Origin: Clostridia bacterium | Lineage (GTDB): Bacteria; Bacillota; Clostridia; Christensenellales; Aristaeellaceae | DNA: 64,000 nt | Assembly (NCBI GenBank): GCA_017526525.1 | Contig: JAFXRG010000007.1 | Span: 1-64,000 of the forward strand | Reading direction: 5' to 3' | In this document: one piece after another, positions 7,574 through 16,328 of the stretch | Layout of the letters: the number at the start of each line of letters is the position of its first letter | Position numbering within the stretch: position 1 is the stretch's first letter | Notes under the pieces: generated by a model | Told to the model about the DNA's origin: nothing | Databases searched by the model: none | Seen by the model: the letters and a program-made list of their open reading frames with translations, nothing else | Position numbers and translations under genes: made by a program

Positions 7574-7771
7574 TTGGCGGAAGTGGATTTTGTCATTACC
7601 TGGGTGGACGGAAACGACCCGGAATGGCAGAAGCGGAAGGCCGGGGCGCTGGCCCCCGGGGAGATCCGGGAGATTCCGGTGATTCACATGGAAAAAACCA
7701 ACTGGAAAAAGAAGGGCTCCGCGTTCCTGCGGGCCAAGTTCCGGGGAAAGAAATATTCGGGCAGCTTCTGA
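7574..7771 (+). pseudogene. Stealth-type sugar-phosphotransferase, N-terminal remnant
   Basis: From a TTG codon with GGAGG upstream, the frame reads VDFVITWVDGNDPEWQKRK, which is conserved region 1 of Stealth proteins (capsular polysaccharide phosphotransferases, normally over 300 residues). After about 40 residues the match ends and the frame runs through an unrelated KKKGSAFLRAKFRGKKYSGSF-like tail to a stop at residue 65. CR2 to CR4 are missing, so the gene has been destroyed by deletion. Confidence 0.7.
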
Positions 7772-7796
7772 GAGAGACGGGAGAGGATTCGGCACG

Positions 7797-8810
7797 ATGA
7801 AACTGAAGGACGCGTTCCGGGGAAGGGAAAACAATCTGGGGCTGATGCGCCTGGCCGCGGCGCTGGCGGTGATCCTGAGCCATTCCTTTGTGCTGGCCGC
7901 CGGGCAGCCGGACCCGGTTTCCGCGGTCACCGGGGGGCAGGCCACCTTCGGCCAGCTGGCGGTGCTGCTGTTTTTCTTTTTCGGCGGGCTGCTGATTATG
8001 AAAAGCATGGAAAACAAAAAAACGGCGGGGCCGTATTTCCGCGCCCGCTGTTTGCGGATTTTCCCGTCCCTGTGGATGGTGGTGCTGCTGTGCGTGCTGG
8101 TGCTGGGCCCGGCGGTGTCCGCCCTGGGGGCGGGAACCTATTTTGGCAGCGCGGGCACCTGGAAATACCTGCTGAACGGGGTGCTGGTGCCGGTGCATAC
8201 CCTGCCGGGGGTTTTTGAGGGCCACGCCAACACGGCGGTGAACGGGTCCCTGTGGACGCTGCCGGTGGAGTTTGTGTGCTATATTCTCTGCTACGTTTTT
8301 TACAAGGCCGGACTGGCGGAAAAGAAGCGGCCGCTGATGCTGCTGCCCCTGGCGGCGACCGGGGCCTTTGCCGGCTGGCGGCTGCTTTCGGGCAACGAGG
8401 CGCTGCAGGGCGCCGTGCTGCCGGTGCTGTTCTTTTACATGGGGATGGTCTGCTGGCTTTTCCGGGACCGGATTCCGCTGAACGGGTTTGCGGCGGCCGG
8501 GGCGCTGGTGGTGATGGTTGCCTCCGTTCCGCTGAAGATTTATCCGGCGGCGGTGTGCGTGACCTATCCCTATGTGCTGCTTTACCTGGGCTTCGGCACC
8601 CCGAAAAAGGCGTCCTTCGTCGGGCGGAAGCTGGAGCTTTCCTACGGCATTTACCTGACCGGGTTCCCGGTGCAGCAGGTGCTGATTCACTGCTTTCCGG
8701 AAATGGGCGCGGCGGTGAACTTCCTGCTGGCGGCCTGCCTTTCCGCCGCCCTCAGCGTCCCGATCACCCTGCTGGACAGGAGGATCGCGAAGCGGTTCGG
8801 AAAGGCCTGA
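7797..8810 (+). CDS. Acyltransferase 3 family membrane protein
   Basis: A 337-residue polytopic protein of the Acyl_transf_3 (OafA/YrhL-like) family. It begins NNLGLMRLAAALAVILSHSF (residues 13-32) with the family's arginine and histidine (R18, H29). It also has the RARCLRIFPSLWMV segment and the NGSLWTLPVEF motif near residue 149, and about ten membrane spans. Such enzymes O-acetylate or otherwise acylate surface polysaccharides from acyl-CoA at the cytoplasmic membrane. It follows a Stealth remnant and precedes membrane glycosyltransferases, fitting glycan decoration. The codons are strongly GC-ending, like the next three genes. Confidence 0.9.
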   Translation: MKLKDAFRGRENNLGLMRLAAALAVILSHSFVLAAGQPDPVSAVTGGQATFGQLAVLLFFFFGGLLIMKSMENKKTAGPYFRARCLRIFPSLWMVVLLCVLVLGPAVSALGAGTYFGSAGTWKYLLNGVLVPVHTLPGVFEGHANTAVNGSLWTLPVEFVCYILCYVFYKAGLAEKKRPLMLLPLAATGAFAGWRLLSGNEALQGAVLPVLFFYMGMVCWLFRDRIPLNGFAAAGALVVMVASVPLKIYPAAVCVTYPYVLLYLGFGTPKKASFVGRKLELSYGIYLTGFPVQQVLIHCFPEMGAAVNFLLAACLSAALSVPITLLDRRIAKRFGKA

Positions 8811-8825
8811 CCGGGGGATAAATCA

Positions 8826-11186
8826 TCAGTGGGATTTTTCCGGCTCGTCCGCCCGGTACACCCGGATGCGCCGCATGGCCAGGGCCAGCAGGCGGCCGTC
8901 TCCGCTTTCCCCGTTTTCCAGGGGGGAGGAGGCGTTATCCAGCCGCACGGTGAAGCGGCACACCGGATCGTTTTCCGGAATCTCCAGGTTAAAGGAGAAC
9001 ACGTCCGCGCCGTCCATATAGCCGGAGGCGGCCCAGGCGCCGTCCCGGGAGACCACCACGGTGTGGCCGCCATGATAGGTGGCGTGGGTTTCCAGCTCCA
9101 CGGTGACCCGGCGGATGCCGGCCTCTGCGGGCAGGGGAACCGCCACCTCCAGCTCTTTGCCGTCGGTCCAGGAATAGGGGCCTTCGCAGCCGGAAATGCC
9201 CCGGACCACGAATTCGCCGGCGTTATACATATTTCCCTGGGTAAAATATACGGTCTGCAGCAGGCGGTCCGCTTTCGGGTCGGTTTCGACGGAGAAAGCG
9301 GCGCTGTTTTCATTTTTATAAAGGGTAAACACCCCGTTGCCGGTGGTGAGTACCGGCGTGAGGCCGGTCATCATTTCCGGCAGGGACGGGGAATGGCCGG
9401 CGGATTCGATGAGGTAATCCATCTTCTCGGCGGTAAAGGGCACGCCCCAGAGGCTTTCCCGCAGGGTGGTATCCTTCAGGACGACCTCCCCGTTGTTGGC
9501 GTCGGCCAGGGCCTGGCGCAGGGTATCCCGGGTGATGTTGTATTCCCGGCCGGCGTCCAGGTACAGGTCATAGGCCTGGGCGTCCTCCAGGTACCAGACA
9601 TCGCAGACGTAAAGCACGTTGCTGTTTGCCGTTTCCGGACTGCTGTTCAGGTAGCGGTTGATTTCCGTCAGGTCGTCCCGGACCGCCGGGGACACGGAAT
9701 AGTGCAGCCGCACCTGGCCGAAACCCCACCAGGTGTTGACCAGGCAGAGACTGGCGGCCACGACGGCGAAGAAGGGCAGGGCGAACTTCCGGGTTTTCTG
9801 CCAGCGGGCCACCACGAAGCCGGCCGTCAGCAGGCTGCAGAGCAGCAGGCTGGTGACGGTGGAGGCCAGGTCAAAGGAAATGGAGGATCCGGGTCTCTGC
9901 GCGATTTCGCCGATGCGGTCCCGCAGGAGATGAAAATAGCTCAGGGGCAGGTGCTCGCTGAGGGGGCCCCGCTGGGGCTCCTGCATGACAAAGGCCTGCA
10001 GCACCATGAAGAGGGCCACCAGGAACCAGGCGATGCCGAAGCGTTTGTTTTCGATGCTGCGGGTGATATGGTCCTTTTCGCTGAGGGAGGCCAGGTACAC
10101 CGGCAGGAAAAGCATGATATAGGGCGTGAAATAGCGCAGGTGGATCCGCATCTGGGCGATGCCCATATCCTCCAGGGTTCCGATGATGGTGGCTACGGTG
10201 ACCACGGTGCCCAGCAGGAGGATGATGCCGTACAGGTAGCTTTTGCGCACGGCTTTATCCAGGGTACGGTAGGTGGCCGCCGGGGCCAGCACCGGCAGGA
10301 TGAAGAAGGCCGTGACAGCGCACAGAAAATAGCTGAGCATATCATACAGCCAATAGAAGATGTTATAGGTGCCGGAACCGAAAAGAACATTGACGGATAC
10401 ACCGGCCAGCCGGTTATCCGGGGTTTCCGGGCCGGGGATAAGCCCCGTCAGCAGCCGGCAGAGCATGAACACTGCCAGGAACACCGCCAGGGATTTCCAC
10501 TCCAGTCCCTTCAGGAAGGCTTTGAACCAGCCTTTCTTTCCCACGGCCTCCAGGAAGGGGAAGCAGATCTGCAGCGCCGCGTAAGCCAGGGCCAGGCACA
10601 GGGCGATATCCCGGCAGTAATAGCACAGGTAGCAGAGCACGCCCGCGGCGGCCGCGTCCCCCAGACGGTTGTTTTTGAAGGACCGGACGCAGAAGAGGAA
10701 GGCGAAGGCGGCCAGGGGCCAGTACAGCGCCTCGGACATCATCATGGCGCTGAGCAGGAGATCCGGCCAGACCATGAGGATCAGCACCGCTGTCCAGCGG
10801 ACAGCCCGGCGGGCGCCCAGTTCCTCCCCGATTTTATAAACCGGCCAGGCGATGAGGGACAGCAGGAAGGAGTTCAGCAGGGAAAAGAGCCGGATCCGCA
10901 GGAGAGTGTCCTTAATCAGCATAAAGGGGGACAGCAGCCAGGGATACAGCAGGTTTCCGAGACTGTAAGTGGTTTCATGGGCCGCGATGGGGGCGCCGGA
11001 AATCAGCGACTTGGCCGCGTCTATATACACCAGTTCGTCCGGATAGGAAATGATGCGCTTGCAGAAATCGGAAATCACGAACAGCGCGGCGGTATGTGCC
11101 AGAATCAGCAGGCACAGCAGCAGGGGATCCGCCTTTTTTTCATTCCGGAAGAAATTCCGGAAAGGGGATGATTTGGATGTTTGCAT
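8826..11186 (-). CDS. GT-C-like membrane glycosyltransferase with C-terminal beta module (copy A)
   Basis: A 786-residue protein with about 11-13 membrane spans in residues 30-500 and an extracytoplasmic C-terminal part. The first loop carries YPDELVYIDAAKSLISG, with an acidic DE pair where GT-C enzymes keep their catalytic acid, and a later loop carries HLRYFTPYIM; both are shared with the next two paralogs. Residues 640-780 form one beta-rich module (FVVRGISGCEGPYSWTDGKE, then HGGHTVVVSRDG). It probably transfers a sugar from a polyprenyl carrier outside the membrane. It starts 3 bases after the upstream gene, with AAGGAG in that gene's end, so the two are one operon. Confidence 0.7.
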   Translation of the reverse strand: MQTSKSSPFRNFFRNEKKADPLLLCLLILAHTAALFVISDFCKRIISYPDELVYIDAAKSLISGAPIAAHETTYSLGNLLYPWLLSPFMLIKDTLLRIRLFSLLNSFLLSLIAWPVYKIGEELGARRAVRWTAVLILMVWPDLLLSAMMMSEALYWPLAAFAFLFCVRSFKNNRLGDAAAAGVLCYLCYYCRDIALCLALAYAALQICFPFLEAVGKKGWFKAFLKGLEWKSLAVFLAVFMLCRLLTGLIPGPETPDNRLAGVSVNVLFGSGTYNIFYWLYDMLSYFLCAVTAFFILPVLAPAATYRTLDKAVRKSYLYGIILLLGTVVTVATIIGTLEDMGIAQMRIHLRYFTPYIMLFLPVYLASLSEKDHITRSIENKRFGIAWFLVALFMVLQAFVMQEPQRGPLSEHLPLSYFHLLRDRIGEIAQRPGSSISFDLASTVTSLLLCSLLTAGFVVARWQKTRKFALPFFAVVAASLCLVNTWWGFGQVRLHYSVSPAVRDDLTEINRYLNSSPETANSNVLYVCDVWYLEDAQAYDLYLDAGREYNITRDTLRQALADANNGEVVLKDTTLRESLWGVPFTAEKMDYLIESAGHSPSLPEMMTGLTPVLTTGNGVFTLYKNENSAAFSVETDPKADRLLQTVYFTQGNMYNAGEFVVRGISGCEGPYSWTDGKELEVAVPLPAEAGIRRVTVELETHATYHGGHTVVVSRDGAWAASGYMDGADVFSFNLEIPENDPVCRFTVRLDNASSPLENGESGDGRLLALAMRRIRVYRADEPEKSH

Positions 11187-11189
11187 GTC

Positions 11190-13895
11190 TTACTCTCCTT
11201 GCGCCGGGTACAGGATGAAGGAAACGAAGGCCAAGCCCAGCTCCCGCGGGTCCCCGTTATCCGGCCGGAGGGCGTCCGGCAGCTCAAAGGTGAAGGTGAG
11301 GCGGGGGTTTTCCGGGTCGTAGGCGTTGCGGGGAACCAGGAACATATAGGTGCCCGGTCCCTCAAGGATGCCCTCAAAGAGGAGATAGCCGTTGGCGGTG
11401 AGCAGCACGTGCTGGGGTCCCATGGCGGCCGCCACCGAAAAGCTGCCGGTGAGATCCGGGTGCCCGTCAAGATTTTGCGGCGTCAGGGCGATGCGGGCAG
11501 CCTTGCCGTCGGTCCAGGTAAAGGCCGGTTCGGTGCCGCTGAAGCCGGAAAGGGGATATTCCGCGGCGTTGGCGTCGTCACCATAGAAGCGGAGCTCCGT
11601 GCCCGGGTCATAGGCGGAAGGCGTCAGCAGGAAGGGGTCCCCTGTGAGCATAAAGGAACGGAAGGCCAGGCTCAGTTTCCGGGTGTCGCCGTTGCCGGGC
11701 TCCCGGGCGTCCGGCAGGAGGAAGCGGAAGGTGAGCTGTCCGGTTTTCCCGGAAACGGCTTCCGTCGGCACCTCGAAGGAATAAACCCCGGGGCCGGGCA
11801 CCTCCCCGTCAAACACGGGAAGATCATTGGCAAACACGGAAACATGCTGGGCGCCCATGAGGTCCACCACCTGGAAGGAGGCGGTCAGGGGCATGGGGGC
11901 AGGCAGGTCCGGCGAGAGGACGATGAGGGCTTCCGACCCCACGGTCCAGGTGAAGGCCGGCTCCCGGCTGCCGAAACCGCTGGTGAGATACGCGGAAGAG
12001 GCATCCGGGGTGTCATAGAAGGGGATCTCCGTTCCGACCCGGTAGCTGCCCGGATCCAGCACGGACAGGCAGGCCGGATCCAGGTTCCGGTACACCTTCG
12101 CGATGGTGACGCCCGCGGGGGTGATGTCCTCGGTTTTCAGATGGGAAACGGAGGTATGCGGATCGCAGCAGACAATCCAGTCCACCCGCTCCAGGGGATC
12201 CAGGCTGTCCGCGTCCGCGGGGAAAAGGGCGCCGCTGACGCAGTCCCGCACCAGCAGCTCCCCGGCGGAAAGGTCCAGGGTGCCCGGCAGGCGCGCCGCC
12301 ATGACCTTCTGATACAGGATATCATTCTGGACCAGGTAGAAATCCTTCCGGACCCAGGTGTCAAATACCCGGTCCGCCGCGGTATAGGACGCGGGACGGA
12401 TGACCAGGATATTGCCCTCCAGGCCGTTGAGCGTTTCATCCAGCACCGCCGCCTCCCGGGAAAGCTCCGGGGAGACTTCCATGTTTTGGCGGGCTTCCCG
12501 GCAGAACACCGCGGAGCTCCAGGCGCTGAAGCCAAGGAACAGGCACAGGGACAGGAGGATGACCGGTTTCCGGCGGCCCAGCAGCAGCAGGACCGTTCCC
12601 GCGATGACCACGGCGGAAAGCAGGAGGCGGAGGACCAGCATCTGGTTTTCCGCCGGCAGGGAAACAAAGGAGTAAAGCTGCGGCGCGTCCACCAGGCTGC
12701 CGAAGCGGATGCTCCGGGGCAGCAGGAACAGCAGCGCCAGGAACACCGCCGCGGAGATTACGAGGCCGGGCCGGAACTTCCTTTCGCCTTCCGGCAGGTC
12801 CGCGGCGCCCAGCAGCAGCACCAGGAAGGGGAAGAACAGGGGCGAGAAATAGCGCAGATGGGTGCGCAGGTCCAGGGACGGGAAGGACTCCGGCAGGGAA
12901 ACGCCGAAGGCCGTGCCCAGCGCCGCGCACAGCAGGCTGACCCCTGAGAAAAGCAGCAGGTTCCGCCGGGACCGGTCCATGTGCCGGCCTTCGGACAGGG
13001 GCAGCACCGCCGGGAAGTAGAAGAAGCTGCCCAGCAGGAAGACCAGGAGCACCGCGGCGGAAACCAGCACATACAGGACGCTGGAAGGGCCGTAGGCCAT
13101 GTTCAGGCCGGCCTGCTTCACATAGGAATAGGGCATGCCGCCGAAAAAGACGAACCGGAACAGCAGGAACAGCAGGCCGAAGGCGGCCAGCATCGCCAGC
13201 AGGGACAGCGCTCCCTGCTTTTTTTGATCCCTTCCGGCCTGGGCATTACCGCTCCGGGGCGCCGCCAGGGCATGGAGATACATGGCCAGGGCGCCGGCGG
13301 CCAGGGCCAGGCCGGACTCCTTGGCCAGGTACAGCAGGAAGAGCAGCCCGCCGCCGGCCGCCGAACGGGCGGGGGAGGGCAGGCCGTTTTCAAAGGCGGA
13401 CACGAAGAAAAGGATCACCCACAGCGCCAGGGGAATATACAGGCACTCCGCCATATAGGTCATGGAAAACATGAGCTCCGGCGCCAGGGCCAGGGCCAGC
13501 AGGGCGGCACAAATCTGTCCCGGCTTCCGCAGGAACTTCCGGGCCAGCAGGCAGCCGGGAATCAGGGCGGAGGAGGTCAGCAGCGCGTTGAATATCGAAA
13601 TGGCGATGGACCGGGATTCCGGAGCACTAATGGCATAGAAGGGGGAAATCAGGAGGGGATACAGGATTTTTGAAAAATTGGTGGGCGCATGGAGCAGGGA
13701 CAGGGACCCCCGCAGCCAGATATTCTGCGCCAGCTCCAGGTAAACCAGCTCATCCGCGTAGGTATAGGCCGCCTTGGGAAAGCAGGCCAGCACGCAGCGG
13801 ACCGCGGCGGAAACCGCCAGCAGCACCCAGAAAAAAAGCCTGACGCCGGCCGGCGCGCGGCGCCCGGCGCGGGAAACGGCAGATGTATATTCCAT
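11190..13895 (-). CDS. GT-C-like membrane glycosyltransferase with two C-terminal beta modules (copy B)
   Basis: A 901-residue paralog of its neighbours. It has an N-terminal multi-span region with YADELVYLELAQNIW near residue 45 and LRTHLRYFSPLFFPF near residue 350, then an extracytoplasmic loop region. It ends in two copies of the beta module (about residues 640-770 and 775-900), each starting near FYDT/FYGDD and containing a GFSGTEPAFTWTDGK-like motif and an HVSVFAND-like strand. The start at 13895 has GGGAGG 4 bases upstream; longer starts lack a site. The two modules look like a recent tandem duplication. The sugar and acceptor cannot be inferred. Confidence 0.7.
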   Translation of the reverse strand: MEYTSAVSRAGRRAPAGVRLFFWVLLAVSAAVRCVLACFPKAAYTYADELVYLELAQNIWLRGSLSLLHAPTNFSKILYPLLISPFYAISAPESRSIAISIFNALLTSSALIPGCLLARKFLRKPGQICAALLALALAPELMFSMTYMAECLYIPLALWVILFFVSAFENGLPSPARSAAGGGLLFLLYLAKESGLALAAGALAMYLHALAAPRSGNAQAGRDQKKQGALSLLAMLAAFGLLFLLFRFVFFGGMPYSYVKQAGLNMAYGPSSVLYVLVSAAVLLVFLLGSFFYFPAVLPLSEGRHMDRSRRNLLLFSGVSLLCAALGTAFGVSLPESFPSLDLRTHLRYFSPLFFPFLVLLLGAADLPEGERKFRPGLVISAAVFLALLFLLPRSIRFGSLVDAPQLYSFVSLPAENQMLVLRLLLSAVVIAGTVLLLLGRRKPVILLSLCLFLGFSAWSSAVFCREARQNMEVSPELSREAAVLDETLNGLEGNILVIRPASYTAADRVFDTWVRKDFYLVQNDILYQKVMAARLPGTLDLSAGELLVRDCVSGALFPADADSLDPLERVDWIVCCDPHTSVSHLKTEDITPAGVTIAKVYRNLDPACLSVLDPGSYRVGTEIPFYDTPDASSAYLTSGFGSREPAFTWTVGSEALIVLSPDLPAPMPLTASFQVVDLMGAQHVSVFANDLPVFDGEVPGPGVYSFEVPTEAVSGKTGQLTFRFLLPDAREPGNGDTRKLSLAFRSFMLTGDPFLLTPSAYDPGTELRFYGDDANAAEYPLSGFSGTEPAFTWTDGKAARIALTPQNLDGHPDLTGSFSVAAAMGPQHVLLTANGYLLFEGILEGPGTYMFLVPRNAYDPENPRLTFTFELPDALRPDNGDPRELGLAFVSFILYPAQGE

Positions 13896-13966
13896 GAGGC
13901 CTCCCAAACAGCAATTCATTGGTCCGTAAAGCACGGGCTCTTTCCGGGCCGGAAAAACCCGATAAA

Positions 13967-13996
13967 ATTATACAATAAAAGGGAAGCACAATGCAA
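13967..13996 (-). promoter_or_regulatory. Promoter of the copy B/copy A operon
   Basis: Minus-strand TTGCAT (13991-13996) and TATAAT (13967-13972) are 18 bases apart, 72 bases upstream of the copy B start. It lies in the divergent space before copy C. Confidence 0.6.
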
Positions 13997-14108
13997 ACGG
14001 CACGGGAAAGCCGGTCCCCGCGCTCTTCCGTGATTGACGGCGCCGATTGGCTTTGATAAAATGCAGGCAGGAAAACAAGACGCGCATAAGGAGCGGCAGA
14101 CGAACGAA

Positions 14109-16328
14109 ATGAACACGGGAACATTGGGGGAACGCAGGGAACGGCGCCGCTTTCCGGCGCGGGCGTTTGTATGGACGCTGTTTGCGGTTCAGCTTGCGGT
14201 GCGGATTGCCGTTTCCGTATTCACGAAAATCGGCACGACTTACGGGGACGAGCTGCTGTACCTTGAGCTTTCCCAGAGCCTGTGGACCCGGGGAACGCTG
14301 GCGCTGTACGGGCTGCCGGTTAAATTCTCCAAGATTCTTTATCCGCTGGCGCTTTCGCCTTTTTACGCCATTCAGGACCCCATGGCCCGGATGACCGCGA
14401 TTTCCGTTTTCAACGCGGTCCTGGTTTCCGGCGCGATGATTCCCGGATACCTGCTGGCCAGGCGGATCCTCCGGGATGACCGCCTGCTGTGCCTGGCCAT
14501 GGCGGTGCTGGCCCTGATGCCGGACATGTTTTTTTCCGCGACGTTTATGGCGGAAAACCTGTACCTGCCGCTGCTGCTGTGGGGATTCTGCTTCGCTTAC
14601 CGGACCTTTGAACAGGAACGCCCGAAGACCGGCAGCGCCTTCCTGCTGGGCGGATGGGCCTTTTTGCTGTACCTGGCCAAAGAGGCCGGCGCCGCGTTTG
14701 CGGCGGCCGGATTCTGCATCTATGCCGTCCGCGTTTTCCGGACAAAGGAAACCCGAAAGGAAGCGCTGCTGCAGCTGCTGGCATACAGCGCGGCGCTGCT
14801 GGTTCCGTTCTTCCTTGTCCGGCTGACGGTGTTCGGCCGCGTGCCCTACTCCTACGAAGACCAGGCGGGGGCGGGAAACCTTGATTCCATCGGGAAATGG
14901 GGGTTCCTGGCCTATGCCGCGTTTTATATGCTGCTGTACTACCTGCAGTCCGTGCTGTTTTTCCCGGCGGCGGTCCCGGTGCTGCAGCGGCGGAAACTGC
15001 CGCCGGCGCAGCGGCGGATGACATCGCTGGCCGGACTCTATATCCTGATGGTTGCGGCGGGAATCGCTTTCGCGATTTCCATTCCGGACGACTACGGAAA
15101 GACGGACGCCCTGCGGATCCACCTGCGGTATTTTATCGGGACCCCGTTTGTGCTGATGCTCCTGTTTTTCTCGCGGACGGAGCAGGAGGACGGCAGCCGG
15201 GAATCCCGGTTTTACCGCTCCCCGCTTTTCTGGGCCGCGCTGGCGTTTGCGGCGGCCGCCCTGGCGGTGCTGCAGCCCATCCGCTTCGGAAGCCTGGTGG
15301 ACGCGCCGGCCCTTTACGCGGCAACGGAGCTGTCCGGGGCGGGGATCCGGATCAGCATCCTGTATACCGGCATCGTCCTGCTGCTTTTGCTGCTTCAGGT
15401 GACCGGGCTGAGAAAGAAAATGGCCTGGGTGCTGGCGGCTGTGCTGCTTCTTTCCCAGGCGGCCAACGGGATATCCTTTATCCGTACGGCCCGGACAGCG
15501 GAAGCCCCGCCGGAGGACCCGGCGGAAGCGATTGCCCTGAACCGGCTGATGGAAAGCCTGCAGGGGAATATCCTGGTGGTGAAGGACAGCGTTTTTAATC
15601 CCTACGAACGCATGCTGGACACGTACTCCGACGTTACGTATTACGCGGTCGGCTCAGAGGAACTGAAGGAGCTTGCTTTTACGGAAGAGGGAACGATCGA
15701 CCTGGACGAGGTGAAGCTTCCGCCGGTGCTTCCCCGCTATACGGCGGATCCCGGCCCGTACCGGGCGGAGAACGTATGCTATGTGGTTACTTCCGACGCG
15801 ACGGTCCAATTGGCCGGCAGCGCAAGCCGGGAGATTACCCCGGAAGGATTCCGCAGGTGGCGCGTTTTCGAGGCCGGAACCCCCAATGAGCTGGTATTTT
15901 TCGATACGCGCGTTTACCGGGTGGGAGAGACGATTACCTTTTACGGGGACGCCAACTGCAGCGAGTATGCGATCCGCGGCTTTGCGGGGCAGGAGAGCGA
16001 ATTCAGGTGGACGGAAGGGAACTGCGCGGAAATCGCGCTGCGCATGGCGGAAACAGGCGGGGAACCCCTGGAGCTGGTGCTTTCCGTCGCGGCCACCATC
16101 GGCGTGCAGCACTGTGAATTTACCATCAACGGGGAACCGGTGCATTCCTGTGTCCTGCAGGAGGCCGGGGACATCCGCTTCCGGATTCCGGAAGAGGTGA
16201 TCCGGAAAAGCGGGAACAGGCTGCATGTGCAGATCCGCCTGGAGGACGCAAAACAGCCGGGGAACGGAGATCCCCGGCTGCTGGGACTGGCGGTTCGGGA
16301 GCTCAGGATCCAGGCTGCTGAACCCTGA
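14109..16328 (+). CDS. GT-C-like membrane glycosyltransferase with C-terminal beta module (copy C)
   Basis: A 739-residue paralog of copies A and B, divergently transcribed. It has YGDELLYLELSQSLW near residue 45, about 11 membrane spans, LRIHLRYFIGTPFVLML near residue 345, and one C-terminal module (FYGDANCSEYAIRGFAGQ, then FRWTEGN and CEFTINGE). The start at 14109 is chosen by alignment to the short N-termini of the paralogs. The AAGGAG is 15 bases away, which is loose, and upstream ATG (14061) or TTG (14034) codons are alternatives. The gene ends in a 26-base convergent overlap with the O-antigen-ligase-like gene. Confidence 0.7.
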   Translation: MNTGTLGERRERRRFPARAFVWTLFAVQLAVRIAVSVFTKIGTTYGDELLYLELSQSLWTRGTLALYGLPVKFSKILYPLALSPFYAIQDPMARMTAISVFNAVLVSGAMIPGYLLARRILRDDRLLCLAMAVLALMPDMFFSATFMAENLYLPLLLWGFCFAYRTFEQERPKTGSAFLLGGWAFLLYLAKEAGAAFAAAGFCIYAVRVFRTKETRKEALLQLLAYSAALLVPFFLVRLTVFGRVPYSYEDQAGAGNLDSIGKWGFLAYAAFYMLLYYLQSVLFFPAAVPVLQRRKLPPAQRRMTSLAGLYILMVAAGIAFAISIPDDYGKTDALRIHLRYFIGTPFVLMLLFFSRTEQEDGSRESRFYRSPLFWAALAFAAAALAVLQPIRFGSLVDAPALYAATELSGAGIRISILYTGIVLLLLLLQVTGLRKKMAWVLAAVLLLSQAANGISFIRTARTAEAPPEDPAEAIALNRLMESLQGNILVVKDSVFNPYERMLDTYSDVTYYAVGSEELKELAFTEEGTIDLDEVKLPPVLPRYTADPGPYRAENVCYVVTSDATVQLAGSASREITPEGFRRWRVFEAGTPNELVFFDTRVYRVGETITFYGDANCSEYAIRGFAGQESEFRWTEGNCAEIALRMAETGGEPLELVLSVAATIGVQHCEFTINGEPVHSCVLQEAGDIRFRIPEEVIRKSGNRLHVQIRLEDAKQPGNGDPRLLGLAVRELRIQAAEP

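Noticed and set aside
8829-11171. A 780-codon open frame antisense to glycosyltransferase copy A
   Set aside because: Composition is Gly/Gln/His-rich without any recognisable domain, and the opposite strand has membrane spans and motifs shared with two paralogs.
11181-12947. A 588-codon plus-strand frame opposite glycosyltransferase copy B
   Set aside because: It is a composition shadow; copy B has coherent membrane topology and module repeats.
13968-14108. Extending glycosyltransferase copy C to the TTG at 14034
   Set aside because: The added residues have no hydrophobic or conserved content, the paralogs start close to the first span, and no ribosome site precedes the TTG.
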